Source of the DNA: Brasenia schreberi
Taxonomy: Eukaryota; Streptophyta; Magnoliopsida; Nymphaeales; Cabombaceae
Length of the DNA: 64,000 bases
Reading direction: 5' to 3'
Assembly (NCBI GenBank): GCA_036023115.1
Contig: JAYKKT010000037.1
Coordinates: 1,556,001 to 1,620,000 of the forward strand
Shown: piece after piece, positions 57,101 to 64,000 of the stretch
Position numbering within the stretch: the stretch's first letter is position 1
Layout of the letters: every line of letters starts with the position of its first letter
Position numbers and translations under genes: made by a program
Notes under the pieces: generated by a model
Database searches by the model: none
What the model saw: the letters and a program-made list of their open reading frames with translations, nothing else
What the model was told of the DNA's origin: nothing

Positions 57101-60100
57101 AGGTTAAGACAAGTATCAAGTACAACAGAGAACCAATTTGGATTTATGCCTGGTAGATCTACTATTGAAGCGATTCACCTTTTGAGACGTCTTATGGAAC
57201 ATTTTAGAGCAAAAAAGAAAGACCTTCACATGATATTTTATTGATCTAGAAAAAGCTTATGATAGGGTACCGAGGGAGGTTCTTTGGAGAACTTTGGAAA
57301 AAAGAGGTATCCCATTGACATATATTAACCTTGTAAGAGACATGTATGATGGTGCAAAAACATGTGTGAGGACTCATGAAGGAACGACGGACTTCTTTGA
57401 AGTTAATATTGGGTTACATCAAGGATCAACTTTAAGTCCATACTTATTCATAATGGTGATGGATGAGTTAACAAAACATATTCAAGATGAAGTACCTTGG
57501 TGTATGTTATTTGCAGATGACATTGTATTAGTGGAGGAGTCTAAGGAAAAAGTTAATAGAAAATTGGAACTATGGAGAGAAACATTAGAAAACAAAGGCC
57601 TCCGACTTAGTAGAACAAAGACAGAATATATGGAATGTAAGTTTGATCATTTGGCTACTTCAGAGGACATAGAAATTAAAATTGGCACACATTACATTCC
57701 CCAAAAGGAAAGTTTTAAATACTTAGGGTCAATTTTTCAAAGTGATGGAAGAATGGATTGGAGATGTTACACATAGAATTAATGCTGGTTGGTTAAAATG
57801 GAGAGGAGCATCAGGTATTCTTTGTGATAAGAAGATACCATTAAAATTAAAAGGTAAATATTATAGAGCAGCAATTAGGCCTGCCATGTTTTATGGTTCT
57901 GAGTGTTGGGCAGTTAATCATCAACATGTACAAAAGATGTCTGTGACAGAAATGAAGATGTTGAGATGGATGAGTGGTCATACAAGAAAAGACCGTATAC
58001 ATAATGAGGTTATTAGAAACAAATTAGGAGTGGCACCAATAGAGGATAAAATGAGAGAACATCGTTTAAGATGGTTTGGACATATAGAAAGAAGATCAAA
58101 AGAAGAACCTGTAAGAAGGTTAGAAAAACTAAATTTGGAAAGTATTAAAAGAGGTAGAGGACGACCACAAAAGTGTTGGAAAGAAACAATAAAGAATGAT
58201 CTAGCTTATTGGGAGTTAACTGCTAACATGGCACACGATAGGGATCTGTGGAAACAAAGAATCCATGTAGCCGACCCCGTCTAGTATGGGAAAAGGCTTA
58301 GTTGTTGTTGTTGTTGTTTTGTTTATGCTTCGGAGACTGTACACCAAATTTCATATGCTGATTCAAGAAACATAAAGGTTTTCGCAATTGAGGGAATCAT
58401 AGATTGAAGTAGCCAAGATGATATTAGGGCATCTTCCCGTCTCCAAACAAGGTAGTGAGTATCATGTATTTCTGGAATAGGTGTCTGACCCATGAGATGA
58501 GCCCATCTCCCCCTAGCTATAACAACCAGTTCCACGGATCTAGACCACTCCAAATAATTTCTTCCATCCAACTTTGTTGTAGTAATCTGAAAATTTTCTG
58601 CTTTTTCATTCATGGTTTATTCAGATATCATGAATGAAGTTTGAATTGCCTTGCCTTTGCTTGCCATAGATAATCAACTCCACGTAAGAATATCTTTTAG
58701 TAATCTGATCCAAGTAACAAAGCAGAAAATTTTCTTCTAGGCATGATTTAATAGGTTGAAGGATTAGGACGATAATAATGCACACAAATTATGGGAAGTA
58801 ATCTCATCCGAGTAACAATACAGATGCCAATCCTATTCACAATATCTGAATGTATATAAAGATGCTATTCGCGATAAGCATAAGAGAGCCACCAATACCA
58901 GATGGCTGTTCACACTAAGGGCGTTTTGTCACAACATAGGAGAGCCACCAATACCAGATGGCTGTTCACACTAAGGGCGTTTTGTCACAACATAGGAGAG
59001 CCACCAATTAGAAATAGAACTTCCAAAAAAAATTTGGTAATGATACCAATATATGGACTGAACCTTCACGATATTTGCTTGGTAACGATACCAATATATG
59101 GACTGAACCTTCATGATATTTGCCTTCAAAGTCTGCCTCACGATACTCTATTCACAACTGGCTTCTCCAAATGATATGGGCTGAACCTTCACGATATCCG
59201 CCTTCAAATTCTGCCTCACGATACTCTATTCACAACAGGCTTCTCCAAAATGATATGGGCTGAACACAATACTTGATATGCTGTTCACAAAGCAACGTCT
59301 GCCTCAAGATATCTGTCTTCTATCAATAAAATCACTGCACAGGAAATCTGATAATGCAGATTTACAGATTTTCAAAAATCGATTTCTCCCTGATGCTTTC
59401 CACAATCTAATCAAACACTTTTAAACGAAAAATTACAAATTTATAGGCCTTCTAGGCTCTAATACCATATTAGAAAGCAATTAGTATTAATCAATAAAAT
59501 TCAACTTATAATAAACAGCAGATTGGAGACATTTCTCCAATCTGCACAAAACCACAGGTTTCGGCTCCCACAGATGCAACCGTCCACCCTCTTCTTATTA
59601 TTAGAATAAACCCTAATCACTAATACTTATACCCTATCTAACTTAAATTCCTAAACTACCCCTAATTAGTACTAATTACTACTAAAGAGACATAAACCTT
59701 ACATAACGTGAAATACATGTGGAATACATTAAAGACTGCTAATGTTAACATCCTTTAACATTATGATCTTAAGAATGATAAACTGCATGTATCCACAAAT
59801 GCTAGATTTGTTGAAAATGGGTTCTATTTCCAATCAATCTTACTTAATTTTCATTTGATTCTGATTCTTTTTTCTTGATTCATATTCTTGAAAACGATGA
59901 AAATTAAGAATAGAATACATAGAATGAAATCAAAGAAGATAGACACATGCATTCAAGAGATATTGTGACCAGTGTTATGTGTATCGTCCTGTATCGTATG
60001 ATACAATAAGTATTGTATCGTACAAGGGGTGTATCACATATTGCCCCGTATCGGCTATAGGTCATATCGCACAATACATACATGTATCATCCGTATCGTA

Positions 60101-62186
60101 ATAAAACTTTCAAGTTTTTATTGGTTTTCAGCCTTCTATATCTTGTTTCTTTTAGCAAGAGAGACTCCTTGCCTTTAAAGACGGCCTCTCACGAACAACA
60201 ACCAAGGCCCACAAGAATAAGCAATTTTCAAAATTCTCACCAACGGGGACAATTTACTTTAACAACTTATTCGTTATGATCACATCCAGCTTTAGTAGGT
60301 TGCCGAACTGTGTTTGCCCGAGCTTGGCAACTCTACCTTCCCAGCCAAGCTTCACCAACCAACTAATTACGAAACTAGCCTAATTGGGATTCTTGGACGA
60401 GAAAGGCAACTCCTGACTACTTGTTGATTTGAGCCTCTACCTATTTGCTCATGGAAATGACAAGTGATTCACTGCCTATTCAATAATTTAAATAAGTCAT
60501 GTACTACTGTTTTGATACAAATTTCAAACTTATTCTTACTTATTTTGATTAATAATAATTATTTAGAAAATTTCCTTTTTTATATATATATATATAATTA
60601 AAAATTTACGATACAATGCACCTATCTTATGGAGAAAAATGATATACGATATGATACAAACAACGCTGATTGTGACCCCATGATGTGATTTAATGACCTA
60701 AGACAAGAAAACCATAGAATGTAGGTGAATATACGAAGTTAATACCAAGAGTGAACTATAGAAAGATATAAAGTTGGGTTAGTTGCAAAAGTTTTTGCAC
60801 AAGAGCATGAAATAGATTATGAGGAGATTTGAACCCGCAGCCAGAATGACCACAGTAAGGACCCTCATTGCCATATGAGCTATTCATAGTTGGGATATCT
60901 TTCAAATGAATGTAAAGAATGCCTTCTTTGATGGATGCATGAGGGAGGAAGTTTATATGAAACCACCGCTCGGTATTTTCTTACCCCACAACCATATTCT
61001 TCGCCTAAGGAAAGCCTTGTACGGTCTTAAACAGACCCTAACGCATGGTTTGACAAGTCTAGCAATTTTATAATTAAGCATGACTTTGTTACTTGTTATA
61101 TTGACACTGTTATGATACCATGTAACAAAGCAAGCCTTCAATCACAGGTGATTGTCACAGTCCACCAATACTCAATTGTGTAATGCAATCCACATAAACA
61201 AATCACCAAACAATTAGTGTGCACGAGAGAATGAGAATAAGAATAAGAAGAAAAATATCTTTAATTCCAAGCATTAAGGCTTACATTGAGAGTATACTCT
61301 CGGCCCATTTTATAGGGCTGAGACAAGAGAGCAGTTGGCAGCAAGGCTGTCAAAAGGGACAAAATATGCCCTGTTACAAAGATAAAAAAAAAGAAAATTA
61401 CAGAAATAAAAACAAGAAATTACATCTTATACATTTAACAATTCTCGCATAGCATTGGTGTTTTCAATATTCTTCTTGGAAGTTTTCTATTTTACTGATG
61501 TTTTTCCAAGCAGCAACACTTAGATATCTTGGCTGAGTATGTTATTACGTGGAACCTTCTTTCATATTTTCTTTAATGCTACATGAAGATACAGTGTTGA
61601 TTGGAGTAGTCCAACGCAGTTAATTACCAAACTAGTTGTCTCTTCAAAATTCTGATGGCTGTCACACCTTATTGACCATGAAGCCAGATTTATTTGATCT
61701 ACCTTACACTGGTCAGTTCAATTGATGGTACCATTTGCTTATAAATCAAGCATGTCAAGTTTAGGCTTAGTGTTTATTTGTTTGTATATCAACAGAGTAG
61801 TCTGCACAAATGTAGCGTATCTAATAAGCAAACATGTAATGATCCTCTGATCTTATTCCAGAAAATGCCTGTGAAAATGGTCCTATGAAAAGTCTAAAAG
61901 CATTGGTTTCAATGCAACCTTGGCCCATAAAATTATGGCCTTTATTGCTCACTTCACTAGGTCACATTGTCTTTGTACTATGTTGTTTCTACCGAAATTA
62001 TTTCTCTATCTGAAATCTATTGGCAGGTTTGTTTATTCTTCATATATTGTATCCGGCTTTTTACAGGGGAAGCCATGACGGTGACATTGGTATTGTTGAT
62101 GTCAAGAAGATGGAGCTATGCCAATGGGTGAAAAGGGTTTACCTTGGAACACGTGTTTCAACCCTGGAGTTTTGTCCAACTGAAAG
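44762..62186 (+). CDS. SEC12-like WD40 protein, nine exons visible (3' end outside window)
   Basis: Plant SEC12/PHF1-type protein: an ER-membrane WD40 protein related to the SAR1 exchange factor; family members help export cargo such as phosphate transporters from the ER. Exons: 44,762-44,923; 45,027-45,118; 47,039-47,101; 47,210-47,332; 47,617-47,708; 47,926-48,025; 48,115-48,187; 48,310-48,430; 62,067-62,186. All have AG/GT borders, and phases agree except between exons 2 and 3. Family blocks: [12 protein letters not shown] (exon 1), [15 protein letters not shown] (2), [19 protein letters not shown] (4), [12 protein letters not shown] and HKSFRDMDF (5), [18 protein letters not shown] (6), [15 protein letters not shown] (7), [10 protein letters not shown] (8), [15 protein letters not shown] and TLEFCPTER (9). 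The C-terminal membrane anchor must lie to the right. No stop interrupts the exons, so the gene looks alive despite a 13.6-kb transposon-filled intron. PHF1 versus the SEC12-like branch is not resolved. Confidence 0.88.
45788..45930 (-). mobile_element. 5S rRNA-headed retroposon with RTE 3' tail (SINE-like)
   Basis: On the minus strand, 45,930-45,824 is a nearly full-length 5S rRNA copy (ACCGGATCTCATCAGAACTC, CCGAAGCTAAGCATGGTTGG, GGGAAGTCCTCGTG, CGCATCC), missing about 10 bases of the domain after GGATGGG. It passes directly into 45,823-45,788, TAGCTTACCCCACCTAGTGT followed by AGGAAAAGGCTTAGG, which matches the last ~34 nt of the RTE copies (TAGCCGACCCCGTCTAGTAT then GGGAAAAGGCTTAG). It sits in the intron after exon 2 of the SEC12-like gene, antisense to it. 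Flanks atccttact and atccttcatact may be an imperfect target duplication. It cannot be a working 5S gene. Confidence 0.75.
46590..46690 (+). mobile_element. tRNA-like SINE head (weak)
   Basis: An A-box-like tagcctattggaaagg (46,607) and B-box-like ggtttggttccc (46,642) stand at tRNA spacing inside intron 2 of the SEC12-like gene. No tail or target duplication recognised. Confidence 0.35.
47039..48430 (+). CDS. SEC12-like gene, exons 3 to 8
   Basis: Exon 3 ([20 protein letters not shown]) reads only in phase 0. Exon 4 is taken from 47,210, the acceptor that keeps phase with exon 3; the AG at 47,199 would give a stop. Exons 5 to 8 carry consecutive WD40 blades and follow each other with matching phases (0, 2, 0, 1, 2). 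The intron between exons 5 and 6 is 217 bp and others are 80-290 bp, in contrast to the huge intron after exon 8. Confidence 0.85.
48703..48707. repeat. Target-site duplication of the outer copia element (left)
   Basis: attct directly before the LTR at 48,708 is repeated at 61,441-61,445 directly after the LTR ending at 61,440. Confidence 0.75.
48708..48899 (-). repeat. 3' LTR of the outer copia element (internally deleted)
   Basis: Starts TGTAATGAAGCAAGCC and ends CATTTAACA on the plus strand. Relative to the partner at 61,121 it lacks ~125 bp that contain the TATA box, between acttggtgt and aaagggacaa. Confidence 0.8.
48900..49126 (-). pseudogene. Copia RNase H and pol C-terminus remnant
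   Basis: Minus-strand text [20 protein letters not shown] then a stop, and after a frame change [10 protein letters not shown] and the short tail to the polypurine tract. These are the CDN-SA and ADIFTK-type motifs at the end of copia pol. The upstream RT is missing, cut off by another LTR at about 49,127. Confidence 0.75.
49127..49529 (-). repeat. LTR of a second copia element
   Basis: Right end ...attttaaca is joined to ccccctcaaacttatgg (polypurine tract AAGTTTGAGGGGG on the minus strand, 49,530-49,542), so this is a 3' LTR in minus orientation. The left end at tgtaagaaaac is a reasoned guess. It interrupts the RNase H of the outer element. No partner LTR was found in the window. Confidence 0.55.
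49594..49830 (-). pseudogene. Captured fragment of a nucleotide-sugar transporter (TPT family)
   Basis: The minus strand reads [20 protein letters not shown] then [15 protein letters not shown], the conserved core of plant nucleotide-sugar/triose-phosphate translocator-like proteins, and after an internal gap [16 protein letters not shown] and LVALMPCL, the text that comes about 45-50 residues later in those proteins. No intron is present within the joined part. It begins about 50 bp from the polypurine tract of the second copia element, so it looks like a host transcript piece taken up inside a retrotransposon. The membrane protein would move nucleotide sugars in the Golgi; this fragment cannot. 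Confidence 0.6.
49809..50156 (-). other. Unidentified open frame, possibly another captured gene piece
   Basis: A 115-codon frame whose middle has a hydrophobic segment ([20 protein letters not shown]) followed by a charged helix ([13 protein letters not shown] ... [14 protein letters not shown]). This looks like a real membrane protein exon but I do not recognise it. It runs into the transporter fragment with a frame change, with a shared boundary near 49,830-49,870. Confidence 0.4.
50157..50514. other. Unassigned insert sequence
   Basis: AT-rich, with repeated caagctttatg-taagctcaaaccc motifs at 50,308-50,430. No gene. Confidence 0.4.
50530..51575 (-). mobile_element. RTE-clade LINE, copy D (5'-truncated)
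   Basis: 1.05 kb in minus orientation, flanked by a perfect 15-bp duplication aaagttttaaatata (50,515-50,529 and 51,576-51,590). It holds the RT C-terminal half: [33 protein letters not shown], an intact [11 protein letters not shown] active site (51,208-51,540), then GSD/C-terminal text (50,764-50,952) and the GTT-triplet tail. Breaks: a stop near 51,208 and frame changes near 51,030 and 50,766. Its sequence is very close to copy E. Confidence 0.95.
51786..51816 (+). mobile_element. Minimal RTE insertion: 31-nt tail only
   Basis: agtatgggaaaaggcttag followed by four TTG triplets is the extreme 3' end of the RTE family. It is flanked by a perfect 13-bp duplication tatcaagcacaag (51,773-51,785 and 51,817-51,829), so it is a genuine insertion and not a leftover. 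Confidence 0.85.
51830..52855. other. Unassigned insert sequence, GC-richer at its right
   Basis: No recognised gene. A TATA-like gcatataagtataaatgcc (52,204-52,222) followed by a CT run and a pyrimidine-rich stretch (52,260-52,520) is LTR-like. Proline-rich open frames at 52,348-52,750 are low complexity. The sequence meets the truncated inner copia pol at about 52,855. Confidence 0.35.
52856..54900 (-). pseudogene. Inner copia protease-integrase region
   Basis: Zinc knuckle [14 protein letters not shown] (about 54,669-54,710), protease [10 protein letters not shown] (D-S-G site, ~54,430) preceded by a TGA in place of Trp, integrase HHCC finger (LWHCRLGHL ... CEVCQLGKH, ~54,030-53,930) and core: [13 protein letters not shown] has Asn where the first catalytic Asp normally stands; SDNGGEY and [13 protein letters not shown] keep the other two acids. 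Stops at 54,171, 53,637 and others split it. The last part (52,721-53,299) is the serine-rich linker before RT with YPISNYVSY, the usual entry to copia RT. Confidence 0.85.
55060..55189 (-). pseudogene. Inner copia gag, downstream piece
   Basis: Continues gag after the RTE insertion: [20 protein letters not shown], then [13 protein letters not shown], a copia gag (UBN2-type) motif, and a stop. Bases 55,178-55,189 are the left copy of the RTE target duplication. Confidence 0.85.
55190..55253 (+). rRNA. 5S rRNA 3'-half fragment (pseudogene) fused to RTE
   Basis: ttaagcgtgcttgggtgaga, then gtagtactgggatgggtgac, then ctcctgggaagtcctcgtgt and tgcac follow plant 5S rRNA from about nucleotide 53 to the 3' end with very few differences. 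The bases after it (ctccttttt) resemble the 5S gene's own terminator. Confidence 0.9.
55411..58284 (+). pseudogene. RTE ORF (endonuclease plus reverse transcriptase), copy E
   Basis: Domains in order: endonuclease with [34 protein letters not shown] and [10 protein letters not shown]; linker rich in Lys ([19 protein letters not shown]); RT with [71 protein letters not shown] and an intact [12 protein letters not shown]-terminal part with [40 protein letters not shown] and [12 protein letters not shown]. All catalytic residues I can see are present; only the stops and frameshifts named for the element break it. The family encodes a single protein for target-primed reverse transcription. Annotation pipelines often misname such ORFs craniofacial development protein 2-like. 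Confidence 0.9.
58323..58613 (-). pseudogene. Inner copia gag, N-terminal piece
   Basis: Starts ATG at 58,613 with [20 protein letters not shown], the classical copia gag opening, through [16 protein letters not shown] and [12 protein letters not shown]. It is cut by the RTE insertion exactly at the duplicated target site. It continues at 55,189. Confidence 0.9.
58614..59467 (-). repeat. Inner copia leader with three sets of tandem repeats
   Basis: Untranslated leader between primer site and gag. 56-bp unit at 58,885-58,940 and 58,941-58,996 plus a 12-bp start of a third; 45-bp unit at 59,034-59,078 and 59,079-59,123; 78-bp unit at 59,103-59,180 and 59,181-59,259. The last two overlap. The primer site TGGTATTAGAGC (59,456-59,467, minus) has one change from the usual TGGTATCAGAGC. 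Confidence 0.9.
59468..59760 (-). repeat. 5' LTR of the inner copia element
   Basis: 293 bp. On the minus strand it starts TGTTAAAGGATG and ends TTTCTAATA, next to the primer site; the terminal CA has become TA. No partner LTR remains. Confidence 0.7.
59970..60668. mobile_element. hAT-type non-autonomous element
   Basis: 699 bp with ends CAGTGTTATGTGTATCG and ATATGATACAAACAACGCTG (inverted copies), flanked by a perfect 8-bp duplication attgtgac (59,962-59,969 and 60,669-60,676), the hAT size. Subterminal regions are dense in gtatcg/cgatac motifs. No transposase. The middle part (about 60,115-60,580) lacks these motifs and may be an older insert. Confidence 0.85.
60781..61112 (+). pseudogene. 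Copia reverse-transcriptase fragment in opposite orientation
   Basis: Plus-strand text [16 protein letters not shown], a frame change, [35 protein letters not shown] and VYMKPPLG, then [12 protein letters not shown]. This is the N-terminal RT region of copia pol, with the catalytic Asp of the QMDV-type motif replaced (QMNV). It abuts the primer site of the outer element's 5' LTR but points the other way. Confidence 0.85.
61121..61440 (-). repeat. 5' LTR of the outer copia element
   Basis: 320 bp, TGTAACAAAGC ... CATTTAACA on the plus strand. On the minus strand it has a TATA box (CTATAAAATGGGCC, 61,305-61,318) and a pyrimidine-rich stretch after it. TGGTATCA (61,113-61,120, minus) follows the LTR end as primer site. 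Confidence 0.8.
62067..62186 (+). CDS. SEC12-like gene, exon 9
   Basis: After an acceptor tttttacag: [20 protein letters not shown] and [15 protein letters not shown], then a gtaatg donor. The first base completes the Leu codon split after exon 8, proving that the 13.6-kb gap is one intron. It ends in phase 2, so at least one more exon lies beyond the window or further right. Confidence 0.85.
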
Positions 62187-64000
62187 GTAATGTAGTTTCA
62201 GGGAACTTTTTAGAACAAGAATGAGTGCCTTGTCGTCACGTTTATTGTTTTTTGGTGGAAATTTACTTTTCCTAGATAAGGTTCACATTCATATGAAACA
62301 AATTTTCATCTAGAATATAGTAAAAGTTTCATATTAGCCTCAAGTCGATTCTTTGTTAAGATGATTGTTTTTAAAGTTCCTAAGACTTCTATCTTTGTCC
62401 CAGAACGTGTATAAGGTTTCATCCACAAATATTACATCCACTTCTCCTTTCCATATGACATCTGTTGGTTTCCACGCATACATGAATTCAAAGTGATTTT
62501 GTGAAAAAAAATTCTTCATCAAACGGACTGTATCTTATTTTTCAAGGATACAATCCTTATAAATGACATATTCGCTTTCACTAATATTCACCAATGGCTT
62601 ATTATAAAGGTTTTGTACATCAATTTGTTAGTATAGATGGTGTACAATTTTATTTTTCTATGACCATTCCCAATCACCTTCCTAAGCAGGCAATATTGCT
62701 CCAAACAATCTTTTGATGAGAAGGCTTAAGCTTTGATACATAAAAGATTTGATGCATAAACAAAAGGCTTAAGCTTAGTTTTCCCACTCTCAAAACTATG
62801 GATTTTAGGTCTATAATTTGGACTTAGAGTTTTGTACTAAGCACTGGAAACATACAACGCATACATGAATTTGTTAAGTTGGCAAGTCTCTCAGGAATTG
62901 TTTCATCTATATTAATCATTAGAATATATAAATTCTTCCTGTCATTCTTTTCCCAGATCCTTTCGTGTTTCTTATGCTTTTCAGTGGCATTATTCATGTC
63001 ATTTTCAAATCTTTAAGTCATACTTAGGCTCTTGGATGTTCCCGTCCACGTAGCCCCATAAATGCATGGAGTAAAATAGTTCTCCAAGTTGCAGGTTCAT
63101 ATGTTAGTTTTAGCGCTTAGTTTAAAGCTAAACCATCTCGCTTTTCCTTTGATCTTACATGACATAAAGAAAGACTAACCTTTCAAGGAGATTTCCATAG
63201 AAGCACAAAACGACCACATTCTTTCCGAGCTTCCCCAAATCTAGAGAAACATGACATCTAAATTAGACGTACAAGATCTTGCAAATCCTTCTCCAGGAAC
63301 CAACTTGGTTTTAGACTTGTTAATGATATAGATTATCGACTCTGGATTTCAAGAAAGAGAATGGCATGAGCCCTTTATTAGCTTTGGTGACACTTCAAAA
63401 TCAGTTCCATCTAGTATATGAATTTATAAAGTACAGGGACAAGTGTTGGATCAAACAAATTCATATTGAAGGTCAAAAGGTTTGAAGAAGCACAAGCATT
63501 GCAATCTCTTAGACTATCTATTTGCAGAGGAAGAAGGAACAGAGACATAGAGAGGCTAGCTGTTGGCGAGCCCCATAGGTTAGCCACACTGTTGCGGAGT
63601 AAAACCTGAAGCTAGGACTTTCCCATTCAGGGCCCATGTTGAGCATCATGTGTAAGAAAGGTGCTTCAAACCTGTGGCATCCCGTCTAGCAGCGTGAGGC
63701 TGTTTACTAGGCCAACTCTTAGGCATCATACTGTAGTTGGTAACTTTTTTCCAGCATGGAAGCCTCTTCAAGTATTGGCACTTGATGGGCTTTTTAACAC
63801 TCCATTAGTTCCTGTGAGATCGTTGTCCTTCAAAAAGGAGAAAACAAGCAAAGAAAAGTGAAAGAGAATGCTGGAACCTAGGCTTACTACATCATGCTGC
63901 ATATTTTAGGATATTTATGATGCTATTTTCATTTATTCAGTATATTGAACGGCCTCTGTGGCTTTCTCGGTTATCTCTTGCATTATCTTATTATTGGATG
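62187..64000 (+). other. Intron 9 of the SEC12-like gene (no exon found)
   Basis: I find no text matching the remaining SEC12/PHF1 family sequence. The open frame at 63,661-63,861 has no recognised content. The window ends inside this intron. Confidence 0.5.

Larger units (their letters stand above)
55190..58323 (+). mobile_element. RTE-clade LINE, copy E, with a 5S rRNA head
   Basis: The best preserved RTE here, 3.1 kb, inside the 12-bp duplication tatcgttc-like target tatgcttcggag (55,178-55,189 and 58,324-58,335). Its first 64 bases (55,190-55,253) are the 3' half of 5S rRNA, followed by ctccttttt and then the RTE leader from agtgaatc (55,263). One long reading region follows: endonuclease (55,411-55,980), linker, RT (56,675-57,640), C-terminal domain (57,742-58,284), and a tail gttgttgttgttgttttg. 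Breaks: TAA at 55,819 (Gln codon), TGA at 55,998, TAG near 56,300, frameshifts near 56,415, 57,238 and 57,755. Confidence 0.95.
52856..59760 (-). mobile_element. Inner Ty1/copia element (3'-truncated, split by an RTE)
   Basis: From right to left on the minus strand: 5' LTR (59,468-59,760), a diverged Met-tRNA primer site TGGTATTAGAGC, a repeat-rich leader, gag, protease, integrase, and the integrase-RT linker, where similarity stops at about 52,855. RT, RNase H and the 3' LTR are missing. RTE copy E (55,190-58,323) splits gag: removing it and one copy of tatgcttcggag joins the two gag pieces in frame (CTVSEA to YSRKKN). Confidence 0.85.
48708..61440 (-). mobile_element. Outer Ty1/copia element filled with nested insertions
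   Basis: Homologous LTRs at 48,708-48,899 and 61,121-61,440 lie in the same (minus) orientation and are bounded by the same 5-mer, attct. On the left the LTR is joined to a polypurine-like AAGTTTGAGAGG and the end of copia RNase H; on the right TGGTATCA abuts the LTR as the Met-tRNA primer site. So both ends of one element remain in place while the interior has been replaced and enlarged to 12 kb by later insertions and rearrangement. It lies in intron 8 of the SEC12-like gene, antisense to it. Confidence 0.7.

Overview
This is nuclear DNA from a flowering plant. The evidence is spliced plant genes with very long introns, plant-type retroelement lineages (TAT-type Ty3/gypsy, Ty1/copia, RTE and L1 LINEs, MULE and hAT DNA elements), angiosperm-type 5S rRNA pieces and abundant AT/CT microsatellites. 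I cannot name the species. Most of the window is transposon sequence in different states of decay; I can support only two host genes, both incomplete.

Left edge (1-587, minus): an open first exon or N-terminal part of an organellar L7/L12-type ribosomal protein. Then follow a 5'-truncated RTE LINE (1.1-2.9 kb), a remnant that pairs a plant-mobile-domain (PMD) gene with a MULE transposase fragment (4.8-7.9 kb), a hAT-like block holding two palindromic MITEs and long CT/TA repeats (9.3-10.7 kb), a tRNA-like SINE, an L1 LINE fragment (13.8-14.5 kb), a second decayed PMD gene (15.4-16.6 kb) and a duplicated block with AT/GT repeats (17.4-17.9 kb).

Middle (18,006-31,551): one complete but dead Ty3/gypsy element on the minus strand. 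It has 2.8-3.0 kb LTRs, a perfect 5-bp target duplication, gag, protease, RT, two RNase H domains and integrase, which indicates the TAT lineage. Several stops and an integrase E-to-K change kill it. To its right are an RTE copy with a preserved 5' UTR (32.7-34.7 kb), a near-complete RTE copy (37.6-40.5 kb, 14-bp target duplication), a second MULE transposase scrap and a 2.24-kb LTR element without recognisable genes (41.4-43.7 kb).

Right part (44.7 kb to the end): a SEC12-like WD40 gene on the plus strand. I can place its start and nine exons; it runs off the window. Its last visible intron is 13.6 kb and is a nest of transposons. An outer copia element (48,708-61,440, TSD attct) contains another copia 3' end next to captured host-gene fragments, a 5'-truncated RTE, a 31-nt RTE tail insertion, and an inner copia element that is itself split by the best preserved RTE copy.

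The most unusual signal is a repeated association between RTE LINEs and 5S rRNA. One RTE copy starts with the 3' half of a 5S rRNA inside its target duplication (55,190), and a separate insertion (45,788-45,930) is a whole 5S rRNA copy followed by only about 35 nt of RTE tail, with the layout of a SINE. Both fit template jumping from RTE RNA to the 3' end of 5S rRNA, or a 5S-headed SINE family driven by RTE.
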